This document shows, in pieces, positions 1-7,440 of a stretch of DNA of 57,809 bases; position 1 is the stretch's first letter, and every line of letters begins with the position of its first letter. The notes under the pieces were generated by a model. The model searched no databases and had not been told where the DNA came from. It was given only the letters and a program-made list of their open reading frames with translations. The position numbers were made by a program, and so were the translations under genes. Source of the stretch: CAIWGV01 sp964515175 (GTDB lineage: Bacteria; Pseudomonadota; Alphaproteobacteria; UBA7879; UBA5542). The DNA lies in NCBI GenBank assembly GCA_964515175.1, contig CAZEUR010000002.1:1-57809 (forward strand), given 5' to 3'.

Positions 1-834
1 TCCTTTGAGGATAATACGGCCTCCTTCTTCCGTTAATTCTTGGGCTTTTATATGCCCATCAATGCGGATTGTTTCATCCAAAACCTTCTCTGCTGTACCG
101 ACCGTCATGGTAACGGCTCTACCCTCAATGGAGCTTTCTTTGTTTGTGTGGATGAAGGCCTCTTTTAATTTTCCATTTATGGTAAAGCTTAACCGCTTAT
201 CCCCAAAGTTTACCCGGATCTCTTTTCCTGCGGCCACATGAAGCTCTCCTGTTATATGACCTCTGTTGGAAAAGTAAGGGGCCACAATACCCAAGAGACC
301 TGCTTCTTTTATAGTTAAATTTCCATTGATTAAAACAGGTCCGGAGGTGTCGGGTGCATTTAAGAGGACTTGTCCATTTTCATAAAAAGCATCCCGATTT
401 AAGGAGTTTGTTCCCATAATCACGGACCCCTCAATGGTGGCCCCATCATGATAAACGATCCCTTGGGGGTTTAAGATGTAGAGCTGCCCTTGATCGACAC
501 GGATTCTACCGGCGACTTCTGAAAGTTTTGAGCCCACCACTTCATTGATGGTTACATAGTTTGCGTTACCATGGTGAAAATCAACGGCAGCCTTTGATCC
601 CACATCAAAGGAATCCCACAAAATATGAGTATTTTGTTGATGGGGTGTTACATCAAGGGTGTGAATGCCTTTTTGTTCAGAGCGGCTAAAATCGGCACTC
701 CCAACGGCTAGATGTTCACCTTGAGGGAGGGTGGTAGAGGAAAAACTTTCAACTGAAAAAAATGTAAGGAAAAGTATTTCCAGAAATAGAATAGTTCCGG
801 AAAAAATGGTTTTTAAAAGGTTAAGCGCTTTTAT
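1..834 (-). CDS. Filamentous haemagglutinin N-terminal (TPS) exoprotein, 3' end outside window
   Basis: Reading the minus strand gives an uninterrupted frame from about 834 to the left edge (278 codons). It begins with a basic, hydrophobic leader, then a two-partner-secretion domain: a WDSFDVGSKAAVDF block near residue 70, then NEVVGSKLSEVAGRI and NPQGIVYHDGA, the latter a variant of the NPNG(I/M) motif typical of haemagglutinin/haemolysin exoproteins. In the family this domain directs export through a TpsB outer-membrane partner; no TpsB gene is in the window. The remainder should be a beta-helical repeat region beyond the edge. There is no ATG, GTG or TTG between the upstream stop (868-870) and the leader. 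The best-placed start is ATA at 834-832 behind a GGGGGCGGAGG purine tract. The domain assignment is firm; the start is inferred. Confidence 0.8.
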   Translation of the reverse strand, partial: MKALNLLKTIFSGTILFLEILFLTFFSVESFSSTTLPQGEHLAVGSADFSRSEQKGIHTLDVTPHQQNTHILWDSFDVGSKAAVDFHHGNANYVTINEVVGSKLSEVAGRIRVDQGQLYILNPQGIVYHDGATIEGSVIMGTNSLNRDAFYENGQVLLNAPDTSGPVLINGNLTIKEAGLLGIVAPYFSNRGHITGELHVAAGKEIRVNFGDKRLSFTINGKLKEAFIHTNKESSIEGRAVTMTVGTAEKVLDETIRIDGHIKAQELTEEGGRIILKG

Positions 835-975
835 TATCCTCCGCCCCCTGATCTCTGTTTTTTGCTTTTAAGTTAAGTCGATTAAATCGACAAACAAAAC
901 ACTATTTATTGTTTATTATATAATATTTTTTGAAAATAAGTAAATAAAGCTATTTGGAGTAAACATCTAAATTTT

Positions 976-1083
976 TTAGCAATCTTCATTAGTGTAGTCG
1001 AAATCTAAGGAGAGCCCATTGTTAAATCGGAAAGCGGCTCCGGCTTCTGAAGAGAAGATTTTATTGTGATTATTTTTCGCCAT
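976..1083 (-). pseudogene. Short ORF resembling an outer-membrane beta-barrel strand (possible autotransporter remnant)
   Basis: A 35-codon frame starts at ATG 1083 and stops at TAA 978-976 on the minus strand. Its second half (GAAFRFNNGLSLDFDYTNE) alternates polar and hydrophobic residues with a glycine-turn, like adjacent strands of an autotransporter or porin barrel. There is no convincing ribosome binding site and an in-frame TAG lies just upstream. It may be the C-terminal relic of a barrel gene, or chance. It sits between the TPS exoprotein and slt, so a lost surface-protein gene is plausible but unproven. Confidence 0.3.
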
Positions 1084-1156
1084 CACCTACAGACTCTGTC
1101 CATGTTGAGGCTATTCTGGATGAAGGACTTGGGTTCTGTGAACATTCTTGTTTATT

Positions 1157-1171
1157 GTTAGTTAAACTAAC
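1157..1171. repeat. Small perfect inverted repeat
   Basis: GTTAGTT-A-AACTAAC is a perfect 7+7 palindrome followed on the plus strand by a T-rich run (1172-1182). It looks like a weak terminator on the plus strand, although no plus-strand gene ends here. The gap between the TPS gene and slt (about 870-1206) otherwise holds only the barrel-like ORF and AT-rich sequence. Confidence 0.4.
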
Positions 1172-1206
1172 TTTGTTTTTTTAGTGTATAATATAAAAAA
1201 CGTGGC

Positions 1207-3135
1207 CTATTTATTCTTCAAACGCGCTTCGTAAATGGGGATGGATTCAAGAATTCTTTGAATATATCCACGTGTTTCTTCGAAGGGAATGCTTTCTATC
1301 CAATCAACAACATCCACAACTTTATGGCGGGGATCTCCGAAGGTTTTAATCCATTCAAGGGCCCGGCTTTTTCCGGCATTGTATCCAGCCAGCGTTAAAA
1401 CAATATTGCCATTAAATTCTCGGAGAGCCTGAGACAGATGATGAGATCCCAAAATAAGATTTACTTCAGGTTTTTGGACATAGTGTTTTTTATGGAACGG
1501 TAGTTTGAGTTTTTTGGCAAGCTCTTTAGCGGTGGCGAACATGAGCTGCATAAAACCTTGGGCTCCTTTATTACTCACAGATCGGCAATTGAAATTACTT
1601 TCTTGTCGAATAACGCTGTGAAGCAGGGCTTCCGACAGATGAGGGAGATCCAAAATCTCATGGGAAAATTCGAGCGTTGGATAAGCTTTATGAGTTAAAA
1701 CAGCGGCGTTTTTTCCGACGATTTTTGCCACGAAGACGGCGAGTTGAGGCATGTTTGCCTCATGAGTAAGCTCTACTAAAGTGGGGGCGAGCTCAGGAGA
1801 GCCGGTGCGGGCGAGGTGAAGGAGCAAGGCTTCCCTCTGGTTGTTGAATCCAAAGGAGGTTAGTTGTTTTAAGGCATCCATAAGTTCGGCCTCTTGAGGC
1901 GTTGGCCGGATTTTCTCTGGCACATCCACCAAAGAAATGTCGAGATCTTTATTCAGTTTTTTCAAGGAAAGCTGACCATAAAAGACGTGGGGCCACTCAG
2001 CGCTTTTTTTGTACCACTCTTCTGCTTGTTCGGAGTGCCCTAGAGCGCTTTCTGTTTCCCCTAACCAGTAGGCTATTTTAGAGCGGCTGATGGGCGTTTT
2101 GACTTGTTGATACAGGGGCTCAAAAATTTCTTTGGCTTCCATTGGACGATTGAGGCGGCGTAAGGCAAGCCATCCTGCTAAAAACTCACCCTCCACAAAA
2201 TTCACCATATCCATTTTTCCATTGGGAGAGATTTTATTTTTTGTGAGCAGTGCGTAGGCGAGATCTGGATTCCCTTCTTTAAAAGCACTCCGCGCAAAGT
2301 AGGCGCGATATTGTGCAAGTTGTTCGGGATAATCTTCTAAAATATCCTCATTGAAAAGATCCATGAAAAGATTTTTTGCTTCTTCTTTTTCTTTGTGACT
2401 GAGAAGCCATTTGAGGCGTTGAATCAAAATGCCGGGGTGAGTTTGATAGGAAGCGGGCAGATCCTTCCATTTTACTTTGAATTTTTTCTTATTGCCGAGA
2501 AGTCCTAAGACGTAGTCAATGGCCGTTTTCGAGGGTTTTGAGACGTGGGACCGCATGCGTTCAAGACCATAAAAATTTCCCTCCATCATCAGGCGAGAGA
2601 GGCGTTTCTGATTGTCTATGGGCGCAAAATAATTTTTAAATAATCCATAAAATCTTTTCTCATCCGCTGCGGTAAAATTTGTGTCATGCCAAATCTTTTT
2701 AATTTTGGGGAGGGATCGGGAAGGGGATTCATGGGCCCATAAAGCTTCTGCGTAAGATAAAGCGCCCTCTGATGTGAGAGGGGGATACTCTTCAAAATAA
2801 GCAATGATGTCTTTTTTTGGAATTCGGTTGTTAACGGATAGCTCTATTTGAGTTCGAATTTTTCGTAAACAGGGCCAATGAGGGTTAGCTTTTAGAAATT
2901 CAACCCCTTCAAAAAAATTATACCCATAGTCTTGGTACCACAGCCAAAAGACCAGTTTGCGGTCTAAAGGGCAGTCTGGGGAGGGCAGGACCGGTTCCCG
3001 ACCCCGGCCGAGAGTTTTGAGGGCTTGCTGTAAATCAGTTGAGCAGGAAATTTCTTGAGGAGCTCGGAGTTGGGTAGCGCAAACCACCACAGGGAATAAA
3101 ACCCAGAAACTGAGAATGTAGAGATATTTTTTCAT
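1207..3135 (-). CDS. slt: Soluble lytic murein transglycosylase
   Basis: The 642-residue protein has an N-terminal signal peptide (residues 1-20, MKKYLYILSFWVLFPVVVCA), a long alpha-helical superhelical region, and a C-terminal SLT lysozyme-like domain from about residue 505. The catalytic glutamate is E512 in RQESNF, followed by the family blocks GAQGFMQLM and LAGYNAG. Enzymes of this family cleave the MurNAc-GlcNAc bond of periplasmic peptidoglycan, leaving 1,6-anhydro-MurNAc ends. The length matches Slt70-type enzymes. It is divergent from the small barrel gene at 3251 with a 115-bp shared upstream region. Both the fold and the catalytic residue are visible, so the call is strong. Confidence 0.93.
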   Translation of the reverse strand: MKKYLYILSFWVLFPVVVCATQLRAPQEISCSTDLQQALKTLGRGREPVLPSPDCPLDRKLVFWLWYQDYGYNFFEGVEFLKANPHWPCLRKIRTQIELSVNNRIPKKDIIAYFEEYPPLTSEGALSYAEALWAHESPSRSLPKIKKIWHDTNFTAADEKRFYGLFKNYFAPIDNQKRLSRLMMEGNFYGLERMRSHVSKPSKTAIDYVLGLLGNKKKFKVKWKDLPASYQTHPGILIQRLKWLLSHKEKEEAKNLFMDLFNEDILEDYPEQLAQYRAYFARSAFKEGNPDLAYALLTKNKISPNGKMDMVNFVEGEFLAGWLALRRLNRPMEAKEIFEPLYQQVKTPISRSKIAYWLGETESALGHSEQAEEWYKKSAEWPHVFYGQLSLKKLNKDLDISLVDVPEKIRPTPQEAELMDALKQLTSFGFNNQREALLLHLARTGSPELAPTLVELTHEANMPQLAVFVAKIVGKNAAVLTHKAYPTLEFSHEILDLPHLSEALLHSVIRQESNFNCRSVSNKGAQGFMQLMFATAKELAKKLKLPFHKKHYVQKPEVNLILGSHHLSQALREFNGNIVLTLAGYNAGKSRALEWIKTFGDPRHKVVDVVDWIESIPFEETRGYIQRILESIPIYEARLKNK

Positions 3136-3226
3136 GTTACGCTTTCTTTACTGACCCATATACAAATAGTCTGTTTTTATGAGAATCTGTGCAGTCTACC
3201 ATTAACTTTATCTTTGAACAATTACT

Positions 3227-3235
3227 TGCTATACT
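3227..3235 (+). promoter_or_regulatory. Candidate extended -10 promoter for the barrel gene
   Basis: TTGCTATACT carries a TGnTATACT extended -10 (TATACT at 3230-3235), 16 bases before the ATG at 3251, with a GGGGAGAGG ribosome binding site between. The -35 region is poor, consistent with an extended -10 promoter. Inferred from sequence alone. Confidence 0.35.
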
Positions 3236-3250
3236 CGGGGAGAGGTTTAT

Positions 3251-3844
3251 ATGAAACGCGTACCTTTTCTTTTGCTTTTTTTTGTGCTTTCCCCAGGACT
3301 GTTGATCGCGGCCGATCGTTCTTTTGTAGGAAATTTTAAAGGTTTCTACGGGGGGATGTCTTTGGCTTATGGATATAGCAGAGTGAGTGCGAATGGGGGA
3401 AGTTTTAGAGGATTTATGCCTCTCGTGGGAGGGGTAGTGGGAGGAGGGGAAGTTATTAACTCTCTCTACCTGGGGCTTGAAGCAGAAGTGGACACCATGC
3501 ATTTCAACCGCAAGCAAACCAGTGGATGCCTTGAAAAGCATCAAGGATTTGGAGGGGCTTTAAGGATAGGAAAAGTTCTTCAGGATAATTTTCTATCTTA
3601 TCTAAGTTTGGGCATGTCGCGCACTCATTATGAATACAGGTCCTCTTCCCTTAAGACTTCTTTTAATGCGTGGTCCTTCTCGCCAGAAATTGGCGTTGAT
3701 GCTTTTGTGACGCCAAATTTCATGATTCGATCGTCCGTTCGATACGAGCGGGGAACCCGTATTTCGCAAAAAACAAATGCCCTTCATGTTACCAAAAAGC
3801 CCACCACGAGTATGGTTAAGGTTGGCTTCTTCTATAAAATCTAG
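3251..3844 (+). CDS. Small outer-membrane beta-barrel protein
   Basis: The 197-residue protein has a clear signal peptide (about residues 1-21, cleavage after LLIAA) and then a glycine- and aromatic-rich sequence of alternating strands (FKGFYGGMSLAYGYS, YLGLEAEVD, YLSLGMSR, SPEIGVDAFV). It ends in a strand, VKVGFFYKI. This is the pattern of the 8-stranded OmpA/Omp25-31 type barrels of alphaproteobacteria, with no periplasmic OmpA peptidoglycan-binding domain. It is expected in the outer membrane; its ligand or role cannot be read. The ATG is preceded by GGGGAGAGG. It stands alone, divergent from slt and 32 bp before the rRNA methyltransferase gene. Confidence 0.7.
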   Translation: MKRVPFLLLFFVLSPGLLIAADRSFVGNFKGFYGGMSLAYGYSRVSANGGSFRGFMPLVGGVVGGGEVINSLYLGLEAEVDTMHFNRKQTSGCLEKHQGFGGALRIGKVLQDNFLSYLSLGMSRTHYEYRSSSLKTSFNAWSFSPEIGVDAFVTPNFMIRSSVRYERGTRISQKTNALHVTKKPTTSMVKVGFFYKI

Positions 3845-3876
3845 ATATTTCGTCTAAATTCCTATAAGAAAGTCGT

Positions 3877-5136
3877 ATGGAACAAATTTTAACAATTACA
3901 CAGCTGAATTCTAAAGGAGAAGGCGTCTCTTTGGATGTCTCGGGCCGTACGGTTTTAACATCTTTCACACTGCCAGAAGAAAAGGTACGCGTGGAGGTTC
4001 TTGCGGGTCATGAGGCGACGCATGCAGAGCTTTTGGAGATAGTGGAGGCGAGCGCCCATCGTCAAGCGCCCCCCTGTCCCTATTTTGGTACTTGCGGAGG
4101 ATGTCAGCTTCAGCACATGACCCCTGAATTTTATGCTCAGTTTAAGAAAAATCAGGTTATTGAGGCTCTGCGTCAGAATGGAGTCGATGTGTCCGTGGAG
4201 GATCCTGTTATTTTGCCTCCCCATTTACGGCGACGGATTAATTTTAAGGCCCAGAAAGTGAAGGGAAAAGTTTTGTTGGGCTACCACCAGCGACGAAGCC
4301 ATAAAGTTTTGGATATTGATGCTTGTCCTTTGTTGCTTCCTGAGTTAGATGCCCTTATGAATCCTCTGAGAGATGTTTTGGGGCTTGTACTGCTGTCCAT
4401 GGAGGAGGTGAATTTATTTTTAACACGGGCAGATAACGGAATTGATCTGGTTATTGATTTCAAGCAGGGGAAAACGTTAACACCAGAAATATACCAAAGA
4501 TTCACGGAATTTGGACAAGACAATGGGATTATCCGAATGATGATGGGGGAGGAGCTCCTCTTTCAAAGAGAGGAACCTTTTGTGGAGTTTTCGGGGCATA
4601 GAGTCAGAATTCCCCCGAACCCTTTTCTTCAAACAAGCAAGGAGGCGGAAAATTTGTTGGTGGCGCATGTTTTGCAAAATCTTGCCCCTTCTTCAAAACG
4701 CATAGCGGACCTTTTTTGCGGCCTTGGGACCTTCAGCGTTCCCCTTGCAGCCCATGGGGCAGTGGATGCTTATGAAAGCAATAAAAAAGCCATCCATTAT
4801 TTAAATTATAGCCAATCAAAAAATCCATGCGCTCATAAGTTGCAAGGGATTCAGCGGGATCTTTTTGTGTATCCCTTAACGCCGAAGGAACTCGATTCTT
4901 ATGATGTGGTGGTATTGGATCCGCCGCGGGCTGGGGCCCCAGCCCAAGTGAAAAGCTTGGTGGAATCCAATGTTCGCCAGGTAATTATGGTATCGTGCAA
5001 CGCCCAAAGCTTTGCGCGGGACGCAAGGATTTTGAGCAAAGGGGGATTCGTGCCAACCAGCATTCATTTGGTGGATCAGTTTCTATGGACGCCACACATG
5101 GAAATGGTTGCCCGGTTTACGAGGCCGAGCCCATAA
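3877..5136 (+). CDS. rlmD: 23S rRNA (uracil-C5)-methyltransferase, RlmD/RumA type
   Basis: At 419 residues this matches the TrmA/RlmD family, which uses SAM to make 5-methyluridine in RNA. Residues 1-60 form a TRAM RNA-binding domain. Cysteines C67, C73 and C76 (CPYFGTCGGC) plus a fourth in DIDACPLL near residue 152 form the [4Fe-4S] site found in RlmC/RlmD and absent from TrmA. The SAM-binding block is DLFCGLGTFSVPLA, then DPPRAG near 349, the catalytic cysteine C374 in VSCN and the general base E409 in HMEMVARF. The exact uridine modified (1939 for RlmD) cannot be read from the sequence; RlmC-like specificity is the alternative. Confidence 0.88.
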   Translation: MEQILTITQLNSKGEGVSLDVSGRTVLTSFTLPEEKVRVEVLAGHEATHAELLEIVEASAHRQAPPCPYFGTCGGCQLQHMTPEFYAQFKKNQVIEALRQNGVDVSVEDPVILPPHLRRRINFKAQKVKGKVLLGYHQRRSHKVLDIDACPLLLPELDALMNPLRDVLGLVLLSMEEVNLFLTRADNGIDLVIDFKQGKTLTPEIYQRFTEFGQDNGIIRMMMGEELLFQREEPFVEFSGHRVRIPPNPFLQTSKEAENLLVAHVLQNLAPSSKRIADLFCGLGTFSVPLAAHGAVDAYESNKKAIHYLNYSQSKNPCAHKLQGIQRDLFVYPLTPKELDSYDVVVLDPPRAGAPAQVKSLVESNVRQVIMVSCNAQSFARDARILSKGGFVPTSIHLVDQFLWTPHMEMVARFTRPSP

Positions 5137-5175
5137 AACACCTATTATAGCCGACATCTTAGACGTCGCGTCTAC

Positions 5176-5913
5176 TTACCTACGATCGCCTAAGAAACGC
5201 ATCAACAAGACAAACAAGTTAATGAAGTCCAGGTACAAGGCCAGCGCTCCCATGATCGCTTTTTTAGAGCGCACCTCGCTGGAATCATGTTCCCAATAAA
5301 TCTCTTTCACCCGCTGAGTGTCATAGGCGGTAAGTCCCGTAAACACGAGCACCCCAAGAACAGAGATGACAAACTCCATGGCAGAGCTTTTAAAGAAGAG
5401 GTTTGCTAAGGACGCAATGACAATCCCAATGAGGGCCATAAATAGGAATGACCCAAGGCCAGAAAGATCCTTTTTTGTCACATACCCATAAAGGCTCATG
5501 GTTCCAAAGGTGGCGGACGTAATGAGGAACACCCGTGCGGTGCTGGCCCCCGTATAAAGAAGGAACAGCGAGGACAGGCTCAGCCCCATGAGAGCTGAAT
5601 ACCCCCAAAAGATTAGCTGTGCGGTGGATGCCATAAGGTTTTGAATCCGAAAGGACAAGAAAAGCACAAGACCAATCTGAGCGAGGGATAAAAGTAAAGT
5701 TACCCCGCTGGCTCCCCATTGACCGGCTGCATTTTGAGTGAACAAAACATTTTGCAGCTCAGGGCTTTGAGTCACCAAAAAGGCGAGCGCCCCTGTGATG
5801 CTAAGGCCTACAAACATATAAGCGTATACTTTCAGCATATAAGACCGCAACCCCTGATCGATTGAGGTGGATGTGGTGTATTGATCAATTATTTTATGAC
5901 GAGAATTTGACAT
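5176..5913 (-). CDS. Bax inhibitor-1/YccA family membrane protein
   Basis: This 245-residue protein has a short cytosolic N-terminus (MSNSRHKIIDQYTT) and seven hydrophobic segments, with the family signature around GLTAYDTQRVKEIYWEHDS near the C-terminus. Bacterial homologues (YbhL/YccA, BsYetJ) are inner-membrane proteins; BsYetJ conducts calcium in a pH-dependent way and YccA modulates FtsH. The role here is inferred only from family. The ATG has a strong AAAGGAG eight bases upstream. It is convergent with the rRNA methyltransferase gene, with only about 39 bp between the two stops and no obvious terminator. Confidence 0.87.
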   Translation of the reverse strand: MSNSRHKIIDQYTTSTSIDQGLRSYMLKVYAYMFVGLSITGALAFLVTQSPELQNVLFTQNAAGQWGASGVTLLLSLAQIGLVLFLSFRIQNLMASTAQLIFWGYSALMGLSLSSLFLLYTGASTARVFLITSATFGTMSLYGYVTKKDLSGLGSFLFMALIGIVIASLANLFFKSSAMEFVISVLGVLVFTGLTAYDTQRVKEIYWEHDSSEVRSKKAIMGALALYLDFINLFVLLMRFLGDRR

Positions 5914-6002
5914 ATTTAAAGTCTCCTTTGTTCGTTAACTTCTGACATAGATTATAGTGAAGTCCTTATAAAAAGCAAGAATGGGAAATTTAAATAAAAA
6001 TG

Positions 6003-6032
6003 TTGACAGTCTCAAATTCCATCAGATATGGT
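6003..6032 (+). promoter_or_regulatory. Sigma70-like promoter of the coiled-coil repeat gene
   Basis: TTGACA (6003-6008) and TATGGT (6027-6032) are separated by 18 bp, upstream of a GGAGG ribosome binding site (6066-6070) and the ATG at 6078. The -35 is a perfect consensus. Confidence 0.6.
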
Positions 6033-6077
6033 GTTAATAGAGAAGAAAAAAAATAAACAGGTTTTGGAGGCAGTAAA

Positions 6078-7107
6078 ATGAAGTTAAAAGTTTTTTCAGT
6101 TTTAGTATTAATGGCGTGGGGCGCTGATGCAGCTTTGGTAACAGGGGCGAGGGGTAAGGTCTTGGTTGATGCTGAGGGGAACGCTCTGGCGGGTCGAGGG
6201 GACTTTATGTCTCAATTAAATGGGCTCGGTGAAGGACCCAACAGATGGACAAACGGACAGGTTAGGGATTTTTTTGATATGTCTGCGGCTGACAGAGTCG
6301 CGTACCTGAACGATCATCCAGGATTGGCGGGAGTTGATTATGGTTTGCTTGGACCTACGGCGCATCAGTTGGAAGGTGGCCGCAGAGCCTTAGCAGTTAT
6401 AACGGCACGCCGTGAGAAAGTCCAACGAGCCGTAGAGTTTGCGAGAAAGATCAAGGCGGGAAAGCAGCAACGTGATGAACAACTCGCAAGAGCGGCTGCG
6501 GAGGGACTGAGTGATCTTAAGAACAAAAATGAAATGTTGAGCCATGAACTTAGTGATGAAGCTGTACGGCGCATGAGAGAGCAAGAGCAAGCGAAAGAAC
6601 GTAGAAGTTTTTTGCTAGCTAATAAGCTGACCAATGCTCAGATAAAAGCAGAAAACAATCGTAAAGAACTTGCTGAAAAGCGTAAAGAACTTGCTGAAAA
6701 GCTGACCAATGCTCAGAAAAAAGCAGAAAACAATCGTAAAGAACTTGCTGAAAAGCGTAAAGAACTTGCTGAANNNNNNNNNNNNNNNNNNNNNNNNNNN
6801 NNNNNNNNNNNNNNNNNNNNNNNNNNNNNNNNNNNNNNNNNNNNNNNNNNNNNNNNNNNNNNNNNNNNNNNNNAAGCGGAAGCGTTTGGCACTGGAGAGG
6901 GAGCAGACCAGTCTTGAGTCTCAGATCCACCATCTGGCAAGTCAACTTCATGCTGCGAATGTAGATGAGCAAGCTGTGGATCAGCAAGCTGTGGATCAGC
7001 AAGCTGTGATTGATGCCAAAATGATGAAGTTAAAAGGTAGACTAGAGCTTATTAAGGAAAGAATGAATGAATGGAGCTCCGATAGTGTTGAGTCTAATGA
7101 TAATTAG
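6078..7107 (+). CDS. Secreted coiled-coil repeat protein interrupted by an assembly gap
   Basis: The gene starts at ATG 6078 with a good promoter and GGAGG site. The product has a signal peptide (about residues 1-19, ending GADAAL), a roughly 100-residue unrecognised N-terminal domain, then a highly charged Ala/Glu/Lys/Arg coiled coil. From 6627 the coiled coil becomes an exact 75-bp (25-residue) repeat made of LTNAQKKAENNRKELAEK and KRKELAE heptad-like pieces; a second copy begins at 6702 and runs into the gap. After the gap the frame resumes as KRKRLALEREQTSL, passes a short Gln-Ala-Val repeat and ends at TAA 7107. The two halves are in different numerical frames only because the 100 N are a placeholder of unknown length. 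I recognise no family; it could be a surface or secreted host-interaction protein. Confidence 0.65.
6627..6773 (+). repeat. 75-bp in-frame coding tandem repeat running into the gap
   Basis: Copy 1 spans 6627-6701 and copy 2 begins at 6702; they differ by one base (AGATAAAAGC versus AGAAAAAAGC). Copy 2 reaches the N run at 6774 almost complete. Each copy has an internal duplication of the KELAEKR unit. The number of copies in the genome is unknown because the assembly breaks here. Confidence 0.9.
6774..6873. other. Assembly gap (100 N) inside the coiled-coil repeat
   Basis: Exactly 100 N, the usual placeholder for a gap of unknown size. It falls inside a tandem repeat, which explains the assembly break. 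Confidence 0.97.
6964..7011 (+). repeat. Short in-frame 15-bp tandem repeat (Gln-Ala-Val rich)
   Basis: About three copies of a 15-bp unit (GATCAGCAAGCTGTG and a GATGAGCAAGCTGTG variant) encode DEQAV, DQQAV, DQQAV near the C-terminus of the coiled-coil protein. This is a second, independent repeat in the same gene. Confidence 0.8.
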
Positions 7108-7159
7108 TCGGAATTGAAACATCAGAGTTTCTGTACACTAGAATATAAACTAGCAAAAA

Positions 7160-7183
7160 GGGTCGGGAAACCGGCCCTTTTTT
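7160..7183 (+). terminator. Rho-independent terminator after the coiled-coil gene
   Basis: GGGTCGG (7160-7166), GAAA loop, CCGGCCC (7171-7177), then TTTTTT: a 7-bp GC-rich stem with one G-T pair, a stable tetraloop and a T run, 52 bp after the stop codon. Confidence 0.88.
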
Positions 7184-7257
7184 ATTGGGATAAACTATCC
7201 TTGTAAATCTGGAGTTGCGCACCATAATTGCAAGGATGATTTGATCAAAAGAAAGCG

Positions 7258-7371
7258 GGATTCCACGCCCCTTCGGGGCTCTGGATGACACAGTTTTTTT
7301 GAGGAGAGGTCTCTCCTATTTTTTCTAAATTGAGAATTGCTGCCCCGTATCACGGGGCTCTGGATGACGAA
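7258..7371. repeat. Two related palindromic intergenic repeat pieces
   Basis: GGGATTCCACGCCCCTTCGG with its continuation to GGATGAC (7258-7290), and a second piece from about 7341 ending CACGGGGCTCTGGATGAC (to 7370), share GGGGCTCTGGATGAC. The first has a CGCCCCTTCGGGGC hairpin core. They resemble dispersed palindromic repeats of host-associated alphaproteobacteria. They occupy the 333-bp gap between the coiled-coil gene and asnB, which otherwise holds only the terminator. Confidence 0.5.
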
Positions 7372-7440
7372 AAAGGTATGAGGTCACTTTCCCCTTGCCA
7401 CAGATTCCCGTACCAGGTATGAATCCTTTGCGAGGCAATT

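Noticed and set aside
5..241. 78-codon plus-strand frame at the left edge
   Set aside because: It is antisense to the TPS exoprotein frame, which has clear family motifs.
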